DNA from: Sinorhizobium americanum
GTDB lineage: Bacteria; Pseudomonadota; Alphaproteobacteria; Rhizobiales; Rhizobiaceae
Assembly (NCBI RefSeq): GCF_001651855.1
Contig: NZ_LNQC01000077.1
Location: forward strand, 153,255-217,254
Length of the DNA: 64,000 bases
Direction: 5' to 3'
The number at the start of each line of letters is the position of its first letter. The first letter of the stretch is position 1. Shown here one piece after another: positions 28,395-36,235 of the stretch. The position numbers and the translations under genes are program-made. Under the pieces are notes generated by a model. The model was given only the letters and a program-made list of their open reading frames with translations. It had not been told where the DNA came from and ran no database searches.

Positions 28395-29275
28395 AGAACC
28401 GCCTCCGGGCCAGTTCCAAAGCGGGCGGCGGCAAGGGCAACAGCTCCGGTCAGCGCGTCGGCTTCCGCCTCGACGAAGAGCGGCTGATGCCGTTCGGCCA
28501 GCCAGGGTCGGTAAAGCGGCGCCAATCCGCCGAGCAGGCAGATCGTCCGGCTGCCCCTGGAGACGACCACGTCAAGCGCCTCGTCCACGGTCGCGGCGGC
28601 CGCCTTCAACAGGCGCGTCGCCACGGGATCGCCGCGCCCGGCATGGTCGAAGACGCGGGGCGCGTAGCGACCGAATTCGCCTGGCTTCGCCAGCCGCGCA
28701 AAATCGACGACGTCGCGCGGATCGTCGTTGAATTCGGAGAGGACGGAATCGGTCACCGGCGAGGCTTCGTGAATCCGGTCATAGGCAAGCAGGCTCTCCT
28801 GCAGCAGCGCGTGGCCGATGCGGGCGCCGCTGCCGTGATCGCCAATCGCAAAACCCCAGCCGCCGATATAGCTGACCGCTTCACCCTGGCGAGCGATATA
28901 GATCGTACCGGTTCCGAGAATGGCGACGGCCCCGTCCCTGTCGCCAAGCGCACCCTGAAGCGCGATCAAGCCATCCGATTCGATATCGGCCGCGGCGAAG
29001 GGCAAGCGCCGCTTCACATAATGGACGGCATCGCCGACATTGTGCCCCGCGACGCCGACAATCGCACGCGCCGAGGCCATGCCGGCCGGATCGAGACTCG
29101 CATCCTCGAAAGCCGCGCGGGCGGCATCGGCAATGTTCTGCAGCGCCGTTTCAGGATCGCTCAGAATATTGGCGGCACCGGATTTGCCGCGGCCGAGGAT
29201 ATGGCCGTCCGGACCGGCGACAGCCGCCCGACAGCTCGTTCCGCCGCCATCAATTCCGATCAGATAGGATGTCAT
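28391..29275 (-). CDS. BadF/BadG/BcrA/BcrD-family sugar kinase (GlcNAc/MurNAc kinase, MurK-like)
   Basis: A 294-residue ASKHA-fold kinase. The phosphate-1 loop is YLIGIDGGGTSCRAAV near residues 4-19, with IVGVAGHNVGDAV near 70-82, the ILGTGTIYIARQG loop near 118-130, GGWGFAIGDHGSGARIG near 136-152 and LLGGLAPLYRPWL near 255-267. The family includes mammalian and bacterial GlcNAc kinases and clostridial MurK, which phosphorylates both MurNAc and GlcNAc. Beside a MurQ-family gene, MurK-like activity is attractive. The start at 29275 (MTSYLIG) has CGGAGG five bases upstream; a GTG two codons earlier is possible. First gene of the leftward operon. Confidence 0.87.
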   Translation of the reverse strand: MTSYLIGIDGGGTSCRAAVAGPDGHILGRGKSGAANILSDPETALQNIADAARAAFEDASLDPAGMASARAIVGVAGHNVGDAVHYVKRRLPFAAADIESDGLIALQGALGDRDGAVAILGTGTIYIARQGEAVSYIGGWGFAIGDHGSGARIGHALLQESLLAYDRIHEASPVTDSVLSEFNDDPRDVVDFARLAKPGEFGRYAPRVFDHAGRGDPVATRLLKAAAATVDEALDVVVSRGSRTICLLGGLAPLYRPWLAERHQPLFVEAEADALTGAVALAAARFGTGPEAVL

Positions 29276-29296
29276 TGGCACCTCCGCCGACTAACA

Positions 29297-29314
29297 TACC
29301 AAAAAAATACCATT
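29297..29314. promoter_or_regulatory. candidate GntR operator, leftward operon
   Basis: TACCAAAAAAATACCATT (29297-29314), 22 bp upstream of the kinase start, matches the reverse complement of the site at 29428-29445 in 16 of 18 positions. Its presence once in front of each divergent transcript argues for a specific regulatory site. Confidence 0.7.
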
Positions 29315-29427
29315 AACCAAGTGCGATTCCGCCAAGCCAATGTCATTTGCATCATCTGATTGATTTTTATTTGATAATTTTGAAGCGACGCGTTTTATTT
29401 CGGCAGACGTTAAATTTCTCCTAGACA

Positions 29428-29445
29428 ATTGGTATTTTTTTGGCA
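29428..29445. promoter_or_regulatory. candidate GntR operator, rightward operon
   Basis: ATTGGTATTTTTTTGGCA (29428-29445), 29 bp before the murQ start, is an inverted copy of the site at 29297-29314. The 113 bp between them is AT-rich for this genome and holds no gene; it should contain the two divergent promoters. Confidence 0.7.
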
Positions 29446-29473
29446 TTAATTTGAGAAAGAGGAGAACGACGCG

Positions 29474-30370
29474 ATGCCGGCAGTGAAGACCGAAGAGCGC
29501 CACGATAAAGCCAAGGGCCTGGACCTGATGGATCCGGCGCTTGCGCTTCGCGTGCTCGCCGCTGGTCAGCAGGCGGCGGCAAAGGCCGTCGATGCGGCGA
29601 TCGAACCGATCGCATGCGCGGCGGCGCTAGCAGCGAGCATTCTTTCCGCGGGTGGCCGGCTTGCCTATGCGGGCGCCGGCAGCTCCGGCCTGATGGCGAT
29701 GGCGGACGCACTCGAGCTGCCGGGCACCTATGGCATTTCACAGCAGCAGATCATTATTCTTCTGGCCGGCGGCGCCGCAAGCCTCGGCGATCTTGCCGGT
29801 GGCTACGAGGACGACACGGAGCTTGCCCGCACCGACGTCCGCGAGGCGGGGATTGCAGTCGGTGACTGCCTCATCTCGGTTTCCGCCAGCGGCTGGACAC
29901 CCTATGCGCTCGCCGCTGCGGAAGAAGCCAGGAAGCGCGGTGCCAAGGTCATTGCGATGGCCAACAACCCCGACGCGCCGCTGTTCGAGCGCGCCGATGT
30001 CTCTATCCTGCTCAGGACACCGCCGGAGGTCATTTCCGGCTCGACGCGCATGGGCGCCGGCACGGCGCAGAAGATCGCCTTCAACATGTTTTCGACGCTG
30101 GTCGGCATCCATCTCGGCCACGTGCTCGACGGCCACATGGTCAATCTCAGGGCCGACAATATCAAGCTCAACGCCCGCGCCATCCGGATCGTCTCCGATA
30201 TCACCGGCGTTTCTGCCGGTGAAGCCGAAAGACTGATCGGCGCCGCCTCCGGATCGGTCAAGCTGGCGATCCTGCTCGCTTTTGGCGCTGAGGACCTGCC
30301 GGCGGCCGAAGCAGCGCTTGCCAATGCCGATCAGAATTTGCGCCGGGCGATCGCCATCGTCACGGCCTGA
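29474..30370 (+). CDS. murQ: N-acetylmuramic acid 6-phosphate etherase family protein
   Basis: A 298-residue SIS-fold enzyme. MurQ cleaves the D-lactyl ether of MurNAc-6-P, giving GlcNAc-6-P and lactate. Aligned by eye with E. coli MurQ, both catalytic glutamates are kept: one in DALELPGTYG (near residue 82) and one in GGYEDDTE (near 113). SASGWTPYALAAAEEARKRGAKV and PEVISGSTRMGAGTAQKIAFNM also match. The phosphate loop AGAGSSGLMAM differs from the usual GTSGRL. The sequence is divergent from enterobacterial MurQ, so a related ether substrate remains possible. It heads the rightward operon, ahead of a sugar ABC importer, and has AAAGAGGAGAACG upstream. Confidence 0.85.
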   Translation: MPAVKTEERHDKAKGLDLMDPALALRVLAAGQQAAAKAVDAAIEPIACAAALAASILSAGGRLAYAGAGSSGLMAMADALELPGTYGISQQQIIILLAGGAASLGDLAGGYEDDTELARTDVREAGIAVGDCLISVSASGWTPYALAAAEEARKRGAKVIAMANNPDAPLFERADVSILLRTPPEVISGSTRMGAGTAQKIAFNMFSTLVGIHLGHVLDGHMVNLRADNIKLNARAIRIVSDITGVSAGEAERLIGAASGSVKLAILLAFGAEDLPAAEAALANADQNLRRAIAIVTA

Positions 30371-30427
30371 ACGATAAACTGGGATCCAAACCGCGCCGTA
30401 GCGGCGCCTATAAGAGGGAGAACCTGA

Positions 30428-31687
30428 ATGACCCGTACGACAATCAAAGGCTTGCTGCTCGCATCGAGCATTCTCGGCTCGGCCGGGCTTGTGCAAGCCC
30501 AGGACAAGACGCTGACGATCGAGAGCTGGCGCAACGACGATCTGACGATCTGGCAGGAAAAACTGATCCCCGCCTTCGAGGCCAAGAACCCGGGCATCAA
30601 GGTGGTCTTCTCGCCCTCGGCCCCGACCGAATACAACGCGGCGCTCAACGCCAAGCTCGATGCTGGATCGGCCGGCGACCTCATCACCTGCCGGCCGTTC
30701 GACCCCTCGCTGGAGCTCTACAACAAGAAGCACCTCGCCGACCTGACGGGCCTAGCCGGCATGGAGAATTTCTCCGACGTCGCCAAGTCCGCCTGGACCA
30801 CCGATGACGGCAAGGTGACCTTCTGCGTGCCGATGGCCTCGGTCATCCACGGCTTCATCTACAACAAGGATGCCTTCGACCAGCTCAAGCTGTCCGTGCC
30901 GACGACCGAAGAAGAATTTTTTGCCGTGCTCGATAAGATCAAGGCCGACGGCAACTACATCCCGATGGCAATGGGCACCAAGGATCTCTGGGAGGCCGCG
31001 ACCATGGGCTACCAGAATATCGGCCCGAACTACTGGAAGGGCGAGGAAGGCCGTCTCGCGCTGATCAAGGGCGAACAGAAGCTGACCGACGATGCCTGGG
31101 TCGAGCCGTATCGCGTGCTCGCCAAGTGGAAGGACTATCTCGGCGACGGCTTCGAGGCACAGACCTATCCGGACAGCCAGAACCTCTTCACGCTCGGCCG
31201 CGCCGCGATCTATCCGGCCGGCTCGTGGGAAATCTCCGGCTTCAACACGCAGGCGCAGTTCAAGATGGGCGCCTTCCCGCCGCCGGTGAAGAAGGCCGGC
31301 GACACCTGCTACATCTCCGACCATACCGACATCGGCATCGGCCTCAACCCCAAGAGCCCGAACGCGGAAGCCGCCAAGACGTTCCTGACCTGGGTCGCCT
31401 CGCCGGAATTCGCGGATATCTATGCCAACGCGCTGCCCGGCTTCTTCAGCCTGAACTCGACCGCCGTGAAGATGACCGACCCGCTCGCCCAGGAATTCGT
31501 CTCCTGGCGTGAGAAGTGCAAGTCGACGATCCGTTCGACCTACCAGATCCTGTCGCGCGGCACGCCGAACCTCGAAAACGAGACCTGGGTGGAATCGGCC
31601 AACGTCATCAACGGCACCAGCACGCCGGAAGACGCCGCCAAGAAGCTGCAGGAAGGCCTCGACAGCTGGTACAAGCCGGCCAAGTAA
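30428..31687 (+). CDS. sugar ABC transporter substrate-binding protein (family 1)
   Basis: A 419-residue periplasmic protein with a signal peptide (GLLLASSILGSAGLVQA, cleavage near residue 24 before QDK). An SBP_bac_1 fold follows, with typical segments LTIESWRNDDLTIWQEKLIPAFE, YNAALNAKLDAGSAGDLITC, and GRAAIYPAGSWEISGF. The C-terminal KLQEGLDSWYKPAK is usual for oligosaccharide-binding proteins. It lies 57 bp after murQ with a GAGGGAG ribosome site, and before two permeases, so its ligand is probably an amino sugar or murein-derived saccharide (inferred). A strong hairpin follows its stop, which should make it more abundant than the permeases. Confidence 0.92.
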   Translation: MTRTTIKGLLLASSILGSAGLVQAQDKTLTIESWRNDDLTIWQEKLIPAFEAKNPGIKVVFSPSAPTEYNAALNAKLDAGSAGDLITCRPFDPSLELYNKKHLADLTGLAGMENFSDVAKSAWTTDDGKVTFCVPMASVIHGFIYNKDAFDQLKLSVPTTEEEFFAVLDKIKADGNYIPMAMGTKDLWEAATMGYQNIGPNYWKGEEGRLALIKGEQKLTDDAWVEPYRVLAKWKDYLGDGFEAQTYPDSQNLFTLGRAAIYPAGSWEISGFNTQAQFKMGAFPPPVKKAGDTCYISDHTDIGIGLNPKSPNAEAAKTFLTWVASPEFADIYANALPGFFSLNSTAVKMTDPLAQEFVSWREKCKSTIRSTYQILSRGTPNLENETWVESANVINGTSTPEDAAKKLQEGLDSWYKPAK

Positions 31688-31699
31688 GACCGAAAAGGA

Positions 31700-31727
31700 G
31701 CGCGCGGCCCGGCCGGCCGCGCGCTTT
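31700..31727 (+). terminator. hairpin terminator/attenuator after the binding-protein gene
   Basis: GCGCGCGGCC (31700-31709) pairs perfectly with GGCCGCGCGC (31715-31724) around a 5-nt loop, followed by TTTCCT. The weak U-tract suggests partial termination or 3'-end protection. The remaining 190 bp before the first permease gene hold no recognisable gene. Confidence 0.65.
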
Positions 31728-31921
31728 CCTATGCCCCGCGCGAACGCGGGCAAACGACGCCGCAGTTTTGTTGAGACCGGCGCCAGGCCGGGACATGACC
31801 GACCGCCGGCTTTGCCGGAGATCACGAGAGCTTGTGATGAAGCACGTGGCGGCATGGAACGCGGCATTTCGAAATGGGGCTGTGCTCCTAGAGCCAGCCA
31901 TTGGGAACGGGCCAGAGGCCG

Positions 31922-32869
31922 ATGAAACCACGCGAAACCACATTGGAAGTCGGCGAGCTCAAGCGCCCGCGGCGCTGGCACATCCTCGTCTTTCTGCTGC
32001 CGGCGCTCATCGTCTACACGGCGGTGATGATCTTGCCGCTGATCGAGACGCTGCGGCAATCCTTCTACAATACCGTCGACGGCCAATATGCATTCGTCGG
32101 CCTCGGCAATTTCAAGGTGCTGTTCGGCGACCCGCGCTGGGCCGCGGATTTCTGGAATGCGCTCCGCAACAACTTCGTCTTCTTCCTCATCCACATGGCG
32201 GTGCAGAACCCGATCGGCATTGCGCTCGCCGCCATGCTGTCGATCCCGAAGCTGCGCTTCAGCGCCTTCTACCGCACGGCGATCTTCCTGCCGACGCTCT
32301 TGTCCTTCGTGATCGTCGGCTTCATCTGGAAGCTGATCCTCTCGCCGATCTGGGGTGTGGCGCCCTACCTCATGGATCTCGTCTGGCTGAAGTGGCTGTT
32401 CGCGCCGTGGCTCGGCCGGCCCGATTCCGCGCTGATCGCGGTCTCGCTGATCTCTGTCTGGCAATATGTCGGCATCCCGATGATGCTGATCTATGCGGCT
32501 CTCCTCAACATCCCCGATGAGGTGATCGAGGCGGCGGAGCTCGACGGCGTCACCGGCTGGAGCCAGTTCTGGAAGATCAAGCTGCCCTTGGTCCTGCCAG
32601 CGATCGGCATCGTCTCGATCCTGACTTTCGTCGGCAACTTCAACGCCTTCGACCTGATCTACACGGTTCAGGGCGCGCTTGCAGGCCCGGACGGCTCGAC
32701 GGACATCCTCGGCACGCTGCTCTACCGCACCTTCTTCGGCTTCCAGCTCCAGCTCGGCGACCGTTCGATGGGCGCGACGATCGCGGCGATCATGTTCCTG
32801 ATCATCTTGGCCGGCGTGTCGCTCTACCTCTTCGTCATCCAGCGCCGCATGCGCCGCTATCAGTTCTGA
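31922..32869 (+). CDS. sugar ABC transporter permease (MalF-type)
   Basis: A 315-residue inner-membrane protein with about six hydrophobic segments (first helix WHILVFLLPALIVYTAVMILPL near residues 21-42). The EAA loop is ALLNIPDEVIEAAELDGVTGWSQFWKIKLPLVLP near 196-229. This is the carbohydrate-uptake CUT1 class, as first permease. The ATG at 31922 has AGAGG upstream; a TTG at 31901 is a weaker alternative. The second permease starts 8 bp after its stop. Confidence 0.92.
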   Translation: MKPRETTLEVGELKRPRRWHILVFLLPALIVYTAVMILPLIETLRQSFYNTVDGQYAFVGLGNFKVLFGDPRWAADFWNALRNNFVFFLIHMAVQNPIGIALAAMLSIPKLRFSAFYRTAIFLPTLLSFVIVGFIWKLILSPIWGVAPYLMDLVWLKWLFAPWLGRPDSALIAVSLISVWQYVGIPMMLIYAALLNIPDEVIEAAELDGVTGWSQFWKIKLPLVLPAIGIVSILTFVGNFNAFDLIYTVQGALAGPDGSTDILGTLLYRTFFGFQLQLGDRSMGATIAAIMFLIILAGVSLYLFVIQRRMRRYQF

Positions 32870-32876
32870 GGAGGAC

Positions 32877-33722
32877 ATGAGCATGTCGAAAGCACGAACC
32901 TCCTTCGCCCGCACCGGCGCCGTCCATGTCGCGCTGATCGCCTATACGCTGGTGGCGCTATTCCCGGTGTTCCTGACGATCGCCAACTCTTTCAAGAGCC
33001 GCAATGCGATCTTCCGCGAGCCGTTGGCGATCCCGACTCCCGAGACGTTCAGCCTGATCGGCTACGAGACGGTGCTGAAGCAGGGCGATTTCATCGGCTA
33101 TTTCCAGAACAGCGTCGTCGTCACCGTCGTTTCGATCGCGCTGGTGCTGCTGTTCGGTGCCATGGCCGCCTTCGCGCTCTCCGAATACCGCTTCCGCGGC
33201 AATACGCTGATGGGGCTCTATCTGGCGCTCGGCATCATGATCCCGATCCGCCTCGGCACGGTGGCGATCCTGCAGGGCATGGTGGCGACCAACCTCGTCA
33301 ACACGCTGACGGCGCTGATCCTCGTCTATACGGCGCAGGGCCTGCCGCTCGCGGTCTTCATCCTGTCGGAATTCATGCGAACCGTCTCGGACGACCTGAA
33401 AAATGCCGGACGCATCGACGGGCTCTCCGAATATGCGATCTTCTTCCGCTTGGTGCTGCCGCTTATAAGGCCAGCAATGGCGACGGTCGCGGTCTTCACC
33501 ATGATCCCGATCTGGAACGACCTGTGGTTCCCCTTGATCCTGGCGCCGGCGGAGACGACCAAGACCGTGACACTCGGCTCGCAGATCTTCATCGGCCAGT
33601 TCGTCACCAATTGGAACGCGGTCCTGTCGGCGCTGTCGCTGGCGATCTTCCCGGTGCTCGTCCTCTACGTCATCTTTTCGCGGCAGCTGATCCGCGGCAT
33701 CACGGCAGGAGCGGTGAAATGA
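32877..33722 (+). CDS. sugar ABC transporter permease (MalG-type)
   Basis: A 281-residue inner-membrane protein, the second CUT1 permease, with about six helices. The EAA motif is EFMRTVSDDLKNAGRIDGLSEYAIFFRLVLPL near residues 166-197. It starts 8 bp after the first permease (GAGGACATGAGC gives the ribosome site), and its TGA overlaps the ATG of the oxidoreductase gene by 4 bp, so these genes are coupled. Confidence 0.92.
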   Translation: MSMSKARTSFARTGAVHVALIAYTLVALFPVFLTIANSFKSRNAIFREPLAIPTPETFSLIGYETVLKQGDFIGYFQNSVVVTVVSIALVLLFGAMAAFALSEYRFRGNTLMGLYLALGIMIPIRLGTVAILQGMVATNLVNTLTALILVYTAQGLPLAVFILSEFMRTVSDDLKNAGRIDGLSEYAIFFRLVLPLIRPAMATVAVFTMIPIWNDLWFPLILAPAETTKTVTLGSQIFIGQFVTNWNAVLSALSLAIFPVLVLYVIFSRQLIRGITAGAVK

Positions 33723-34783
33723 GTTCTTCCGCAAATCCGATCCACGTCCTCGTGGCCGGGCTCGGCAATATGGGGCGCAGCCATGCGCTCGCCTATCACC
33801 AGAACCCCGGCTTCGAGATCGCCGGCCTCGTCAACCGCTCGAAGGTCGAACTGCCGAAGGCGCTCGCTGGCTACGAGGTCCTGCCCTCCTTCCGGGAAGC
33901 TCTCCTCGAGCTCCGGCCGGAGCTCTGCTCGATCAACACCTATTCGGACAGCCACGCGGCCTATGCGGTCACCGCGATGGAGGCCGGTTGCCACGTCTTC
34001 GTGGAGAAGCCGCTGGCGACCACGGTCGCCGATGCCGAGCGGGTCGTCGCCTGCGCCCGGGCCAATGGCCGCAAACTCATCGTCGGCTATATCCTGCGCC
34101 ACCATCCCTCCTGGATGCGGCTGATCGCTGAGGCGCGCAAGCTCGGGCCTCCCTATGTCTTCCGCATGAACCTGAACCAGCAGTCGAGCGGAGATACCTG
34201 GGCGACGCACAAGTCGCTGATGCAGACGACCGCGCCGATTGTCGACTGCGGCGTCCATTATGTCGACGTCATGTGCCAGATCACCGACGCGAAACCGGTC
34301 GAGGTGCGCGGCATGGGCCTGAGGCTCTCCGACGAGATCGCCGCCGACATGTACAACTACGGCCACCTGCAGGTGATCTTCAAGGACGGCTCGGTCGGCT
34401 GGTACGAGGCCGCCTGGGGGCCGATGATCTCCGAGACCGCCTTCTTCGTGAAGGACGTGATCTCGCCGAACGGGTCGGTGTCGATCGTCATGGACCAGGC
34501 TGCCAAGTCCGATGACATCGACGTGCATACCAAGACCGCCGTCATCCGCCTGCACAGCGCGGCGACCGGTCCGGACGGCCGTTTCCTGATACCCGACGAG
34601 GACCTTCAGATGGAAGGTGAACCGGGCCACCAGGACCTTTGCGACCGCGAACAGGCCTTCGTGCTCAAGGCCATTCGCGAAGACATCAATCTCGACCGGC
34701 ACATGGACGATGCGGTGCAGTCGCTGAAGATCTGCCTGGCGGCGGACGAAAGCGTTCGTACCGGCCGGCCGGTCAAGCTCTAA
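33719..34783 (+). CDS. Gfo/Idh/MocA family oxidoreductase
   Basis: A 354-residue NAD(P)-dependent dehydrogenase. The Rossmann fold is [20 protein letters not shown] at about residues 8-27. The family motif [15 protein letters not shown] near 92-106 contains the catalytic Lys, and a GFO_IDH_MocA C-terminal domain follows, including [10 protein letters not shown] near 178-187 where a conserved His normally helps catalysis. Substrates in this family are sugars, inositols or sugar acids. Its 4-bp overlap with a permease gene means it belongs to the importer operon, suggesting it oxidises the imported sugar or a side-chain sugar; identity unknown. Confidence 0.88.
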   Translation: MSSSANPIHVLVAGLGNMGRSHALAYHQNPGFEIAGLVNRSKVELPKALAGYEVLPSFREALLELRPELCSINTYSDSHAAYAVTAMEAGCHVFVEKPLATTVADAERVVACARANGRKLIVGYILRHHPSWMRLIAEARKLGPPYVFRMNLNQQSSGDTWATHKSLMQTTAPIVDCGVHYVDVMCQITDAKPVEVRGMGLRLSDEIAADMYNYGHLQVIFKDGSVGWYEAAWGPMISETAFFVKDVISPNGSVSIVMDQAAKSDDIDVHTKTAVIRLHSAATGPDGRFLIPDEDLQMEGEPGHQDLCDREQAFVLKAIREDINLDRHMDDAVQSLKICLAADESVRTGRPVKL

Positions 34784-34800
34784 CCCAAGAGGGGCGACAC

Positions 34801-35808
34801 GTGGGATCACTGCAACTCCAATCCATCCGCAAGTCCTATGGCGGCCATGAGGTGCTGAAGGGCATCGACCTCGAGGTGAAGGACGGCGAATTCGTCATCT
34901 TCGTCGGACCCTCGGGCTGCGGAAAATCGACCCTGCTCCGGACCATTGCCGGCCTCGAGGACGCGACGTCCGGCAGCGTGCAGATCGACGGGGTCGAAGT
35001 CGGGCACGTCGCACCGGCGAAACGCGGCATCGCCATGGTCTTCCAGTCCTATGCGCTTTACCCGCACCTGACGGTGAAGGACAATATAAGCCTGGGCTTA
35101 AAGCAGGCCGGCGTGCCGAAGCCCGAGATCGACGACAAGGTCCGTAAGGCGGCCGGCATGCTGTCGCTCGACCCCTATCTCGCCCGCCGCCCGGCCGAGC
35201 TTTCCGGCGGCCAACGGCAACGCGTGGCGATCGGCCGCGCCATCGTGCGCGAGCCGAAACTGTTCCTCTTCGACGAGCCGCTGTCGAACCTCGATGCGGC
35301 GCTGCGCGTCAATACCCGCCTCGAAATCGCCCGGCTGCATCGCAGCCTCAAGGCGACGATGATCTATGTCACCCACGACCAGGTCGAGGCGATGACGCTC
35401 GCCGACAAGATCGTCGTCCTGAACGGAGGCCGTATCGAACAGGTCGGCTCGCCGATGGAACTCTACAACCGTCCCGCCAATCTCTTCGTCGCCGGCTTCA
35501 TCGGCTCGCCGCAGATGAACTTCATCGACGGCGAAAAGTTCGGCGACAGTGCCAAGACGGTCGGTATCCGCCCCGAACATATCGGCCTGTCGCGCGACGG
35601 TGGCAAGTGGAAGGCGAAGGTCATCCATGTCGAACATCTCGGCGCCGACACCATCGTCTATCTGGAGTCCGATGATGTCGGGCCGCTGACGGTGCGGCTG
35701 TTCGGCGAGCACCGCTATGCGGCCGACGACGTCGTCCACGCCACCCCGGTGATCGGCGGCCTGCATCGCTTCGACGCCGATGGCCGGGTGATCAATTCCG
35801 GGCAGTAA
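34801..35808 (+). CDS. sugar ABC transporter ATP-binding protein (UgpC/MsmK type)
   Basis: A 335-residue ATPase that energises the CUT1 importer. Walker [12 protein letters not shown] is near residues 36-46, the Q-loop is [14 protein letters not shown], signature [15 protein letters not shown] near 135-149, Walker [17 protein letters not shown] near 154-169, and the switch His is in YVTHDQVEA. The C-terminal 100 residues form the OB-fold (MOI) regulatory domain (IGRPEH-like IRPEHIGLS). It starts with GTG at 34801 after AAGAGGGGCGACAC; no nearer ATG fits the conserved N-terminus. It closes the rightward operon. Confidence 0.93.
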   Translation: MGSLQLQSIRKSYGGHEVLKGIDLEVKDGEFVIFVGPSGCGKSTLLRTIAGLEDATSGSVQIDGVEVGHVAPAKRGIAMVFQSYALYPHLTVKDNISLGLKQAGVPKPEIDDKVRKAAGMLSLDPYLARRPAELSGGQRQRVAIGRAIVREPKLFLFDEPLSNLDAALRVNTRLEIARLHRSLKATMIYVTHDQVEAMTLADKIVVLNGGRIEQVGSPMELYNRPANLFVAGFIGSPQMNFIDGEKFGDSAKTVGIRPEHIGLSRDGGKWKAKVIHVEHLGADTIVYLESDDVGPLTVRLFGEHRYAADDVVHATPVIGGLHRFDADGRVINSGQ

Positions 35809-35822
35809 TTCAGGATAAAATG

Positions 35823-35971
35823 TCCCTCACCCTAGCCTCCCCGCTTGCGGGGAGAGGGGATACCTACCGCCCGCGGGGCTGGCGCCTACGACCATATGAG
35901 CCGCCGACAGAAGCGGCAAAGTCCTTCTCCCCGCGTGCGGGGAGAAGGTCGCAGCAGCGGGATGAGGGGCG
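35823..35971. repeat. RIME-like rhizobial palindromic intergenic element
   Basis: The 427-bp gap between the ABC ATPase and the RND adaptor begins with CCCTCACCCTAGCCT, then a CTCCCCGC-TT-GCGGGGAG hairpin, about 75 bp, a CTTCTCCCCGC-GT-GCGGGGAGAAG hairpin, GGTCGCAGCAGCGG and a GATGAGGGGCG end that mirrors the beginning. A related element occurs at 61827-61974 with the same GGGGAGAAGGTCGCGGCAGCGG block. This matches the rhizobial intergenic mosaic element type as I remember it. No gene is seen in the rest of the gap apart from the operator. Confidence 0.8.
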
Positions 35972-36110
35972 AGACTGCTCCTATATACTGTCGTCCAGCA
36001 GCGATCACACCTGCGTGAACAGCCGAAGGCCGCACCACCGAACTCCCCGCGCCTGTTGGATTTTTGCATTCATCGTGCGGCGGCAATACCCTGTTGCGCC
36101 CCGGCAAAAA

Positions 36111-36134
36111 TTAACATACATTCATGTTTGTATA
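36111..36134. promoter_or_regulatory. AcrR/TetR-type operator upstream of RND efflux operon
   Basis: TTAACATACATTCATGTTTG followed by TATA forms an imperfect palindrome about 100 bp before the adaptor gene. It resembles AcrR-type sites (ACATACATT...TGTATGT). The cognate TetR gene lies at the end of the same operon. Its left half is identical over 10 bases to a half site at the tetR-VOC operator near 12450. Confidence 0.65.
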
Positions 36135-36235
36135 TTAGCTTTCCGGTATCTTCCCCGATTCCGGCTCCGCTTCATCTCCCTGACGGACCGTGCGGCAGGC
36201 GCCGCGAGACGGTCCTTTGCGTATTGGACATTGCG

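Noticed and set aside
30752-32914. A 720-codon antisense frame across the sugar-binding protein and permease genes
   Set aside because: Charged, repetitive translation (RD/EH-rich) typical of the complementary strand of GC-rich genes, with no domain or ribosome site; the plus-strand genes are clear.
35823-35971. Paired GC-rich hairpins as a CRISPR array or riboswitch
   Set aside because: Only two non-identical inverted units, no regular spacers and no cas genes; the block order recurs at 61827-61974, so it is a mosaic repeat.
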